Positions 13,301-14,208 of a stretch of 14,208 nt of DNA are shown here, piece after piece; the stretch's first letter is position 1, and each line of letters starts with the position of its first letter. A program made the position numbers and the translations under genes. The notes under the pieces are model-generated. The model had not been told where the DNA came from. It made no database searches and saw nothing but the letters and a program-made list of their open reading frames with translations. Source of the stretch: Nocardioidaceae bacterium (GTDB taxonomy: Bacteria > Actinomycetota > Actinomycetes > Propionibacteriales > Nocardioidaceae); the NCBI GenBank assembly GCA_013696015.1, contig JACCZI010000070.1, forward strand, positions 1-14,208. The letters are read 5' to 3'.

Positions 13301-13833
13301 GCGAAGATGAGTCCATGGCCTGGCGTCCCCGGCGCGACCCACTCCCGGACGAGGTCCGGGCAGCGTTGCAGCTGCGGCGCAAGGAGCGCATCCTGACAAC
13401 AACCCCTGATCGGGCTGGCCGCTGGCACGTCGCCACCGATCAGGCACTCCACCTCGACGCTGATGACGGCCACCGGCGGGTCCCCTGGCACTGCGTGGAC
13501 CGGGCCACGTGGGATCGTGACACCGAACAGCTGGTGATCTTCGAGGTGGCCGACTTCGGCCAGCCGCAACCTCGTTACGCGCTCGACATGGCCGAGCCCG
13601 GACAGCTGCTGGAGGTGGTACGCGAGCGCGTCACCGCCAGCATCGTGTTGAGCCGCCACGTGCCGGTGGCGGGCAGCCGCGGCCTCAAGGTGGTCGCCCG
13701 CCGGCCCCCCGCCGGGGATGGCGGCGTGAGCTGGTCATTCTGGTTGGACAACGGGCTCGAACCGGATACCCCCGAGGTGGTGGAGGCTGCCAATCGGGGT
13801 CTGGCGGAGGCACGCGCCGAGCTGGGGCTCTAG
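13297..13833 (+). CDS. Conserved-looking protein of unknown function, coupled to the sigma gene
   Basis: 178 residues if it begins at the GTG at 13297, which overlaps the sigma stop as GTGA (4 nt). An ATG at 13315 (MAWRPRRDPLPDE) is equally plausible and would give 172 residues. The N-terminal two thirds look like alternating short strands (RILTTTPDRAGRWHVATDQALHL, HRRVPWHCVDRATWDRDTEQLVIFEV), reminiscent of a PH-like barrel. The later part contains an amphipathic helix (QLLEVVRERVTASIVL) and ends with the helix EVVEAANRGLAEARAEL. There is no signal peptide, membrane span or catalytic motif I can name. The position suggests co-expression with the sigma factor; a regulatory partnership is only a guess. 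Confidence 0.75.
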   Translation: MSEDESMAWRPRRDPLPDEVRAALQLRRKERILTTTPDRAGRWHVATDQALHLDADDGHRRVPWHCVDRATWDRDTEQLVIFEVADFGQPQPRYALDMAEPGQLLEVVRERVTASIVLSRHVPVAGSRGLKVVARRPPAGDGGVSWSFWLDNGLEPDTPEVVEAANRGLAEARAELGL

Positions 13834-13876
13834 GAGCTCCCCGAGAGCGCCGCCTGCCTTGCTAACCTGAGCGGGC

Positions 13877-13893
13877 GCTCGCGTTCCGCGAGC
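13877..13893. other. Perfect hairpin just upstream of tRNA-Asn
   Basis: GCTCGCG, TTC, CGCGAGC forms a 7-bp perfect stem with a 3-nt loop, 3 nt before the tRNA. It could end transcription of the preceding gene or be a structured tRNA leader. A TAACCT box at 13863-13868 is a possible tRNA -10 element, which would place the hairpin in the leader. Confidence 0.55.
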
Positions 13894-13896
13894 CGG

Positions 13897-13969
13897 TCCC
13901 GCGTAGCTCAATTGGCAGAGCGTCCGGCTGTTAACCGGCAGGTTACTGGTTCGAGTCCAGTCGCGGGAG
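13897..13969 (+). tRNA. tRNA-Asn (anticodon GTT)
   Basis: The 73-nt sequence folds as a complete cloverleaf. The acceptor TCCCGCG (13897-13903) pairs with CGCGGGA (13962-13968) and the discriminator is G. The D arm is GCTC/GAGC, the anticodon loop CTGTTAA holds GTT at 13930-13932, and the T arm is ACTGG TTCGAGT CCAGT. The CCA end is not encoded. The outermost anticodon-stem pair (13923 T and 13939 C, positions 27 and 43) is a mismatch; the other four pairs are good. The gene lies 63 bp after the unknown gene on the same strand. Confidence 0.96.
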
Positions 13970-14208
13970 CACACATCACCGCAGGTCAAAGCACCTATCA
14001 GCAGCCGGCACAACCACCGCGTGCCATAAGCGTGCCATACGTGAACCCCGGCTCGCGCGGCACGCCGGGATACCAAGGCAGACGTTCGAGAAGTGGGTCA
14101 AGGTGCCCGGCGTGGGCACCCAGCCTCGTAGTACGTCGCAGCACGTGGCGGACGTTCGACGCGTCGCCCTCATGTGGGAAAGCTCCGGGGAGAGACGGGG
14201 CACTATGC
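13970..14208 (+). other. Region downstream of tRNA-Asn without a confident gene; possible gene remnant
   Basis: No credible start-to-stop gene is visible in these 239 bases. One plus-strand frame (13971-14207) has no stop codon and no ATG or GTG before 14103. From about 14027 it has G/C-rich third positions and reads REPRLARHAGIPRQTFEKW, which resembles a helix-turn-helix segment. An 11-bp tandem repeat, GCGTGCCATAA then GCGTGCCATAC, lies at 14019-14040. A perfect 7-bp hairpin (GGTGCCC/GGGCACC) lies at 14102-14120. The region could be the edge of, or scar from, an element integrated at the tRNA, or simply spacer. Confidence 0.35.
14019..14040. repeat. Tandem 11-bp repeat downstream of tRNA-Asn
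   Basis: GCGTGCCATAA (14019-14029) and GCGTGCCATAC (14030-14040) are adjacent and match at 10 of 11 positions. Such short tandem sites can be binding sites for recombination or regulatory proteins, but nothing here proves a function. Confidence 0.6.

Noticed and set aside
13976..14203. 75-codon minus-strand frame downstream of the tRNA
   Set aside because: The translation is Arg/Ser/Cys-rich without motif or ribosome site; the opposite frame has better codon bias.

Overview
The window reads as core chromosome of a high-GC Gram-positive actinobacterium. The reasons are strong G/C third-position bias in every real gene, many GTG starts, GGAG-type ribosome sites mixed with apparently leaderless genes, a dimeric bacterial-type glycyl-tRNA synthetase, and the actinobacterial neighbourhood of zur, glyS, dusB, dgt and dnaG. 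I cannot assign an order or genus. There are no insertion sequences, CRISPR arrays or rRNA genes.

Region 1 (1-1855) holds small genes of unknown or loosely known role: a truncated DUF5701-like protein at the left edge (minus), a five-helix membrane protein (plus), a VOC/glyoxalase-fold protein (minus, overlapping the previous gene tail to tail by 16 bp) and a four-helix membrane protein (plus).

Region 2 (1856-4929) is a compact minus-strand zinc operon, znuA-znuC-znuB-zur. All junctions overlap (4, 1 and 14 nt). Its promoter has a TTGACA box, a 17-bp spacer and GAAAAT, and the -10 box sits inside a Zur-like palindrome placed directly against the znuA start. Zur is the last gene, so the layout implies negative feedback. 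ZnuB carries an unusual histidine-rich C-terminal tail, while ZnuA lacks the usual histidine-rich loop. Upstream lie three tandem 22-bp repeats.

Region 3 (5042-8868) holds an ABM-fold small protein, glyS with an intact zinc ribbon, a lipoprotein, dusB and a small secreted protein on the opposite strand.

Region 4 (8869-13833) is a replication and transcription block: dgt (dNTPase), a 63-bp near-perfect palindrome, dnaG (primase), an RpoD-family group 2-like sigma factor and a conserved-looking unknown gene that overlaps it by 4 nt. The last three resemble, in order only, the primase-sigma part of the classical macromolecular-synthesis operon.

Region 5 (13834-14208) holds tRNA-Asn(GTT), preceded by a perfect hairpin and followed by about 240 bp without a convincing gene. 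That stretch has an 11-bp tandem repeat and a stop-free, startless frame that looks faintly like a helix-turn-helix protein, so it is a possible integration scar.

A theme across the window is a TANNNT-like -10 box 5 to 8 nt upstream of a start codon, with no ribosome site, at six genes (plus znuA with a related box). This suggests frequent leaderless transcription. I saw no wholly new system. The zinc operon architecture and the two intergenic repeat elements are the best leads.
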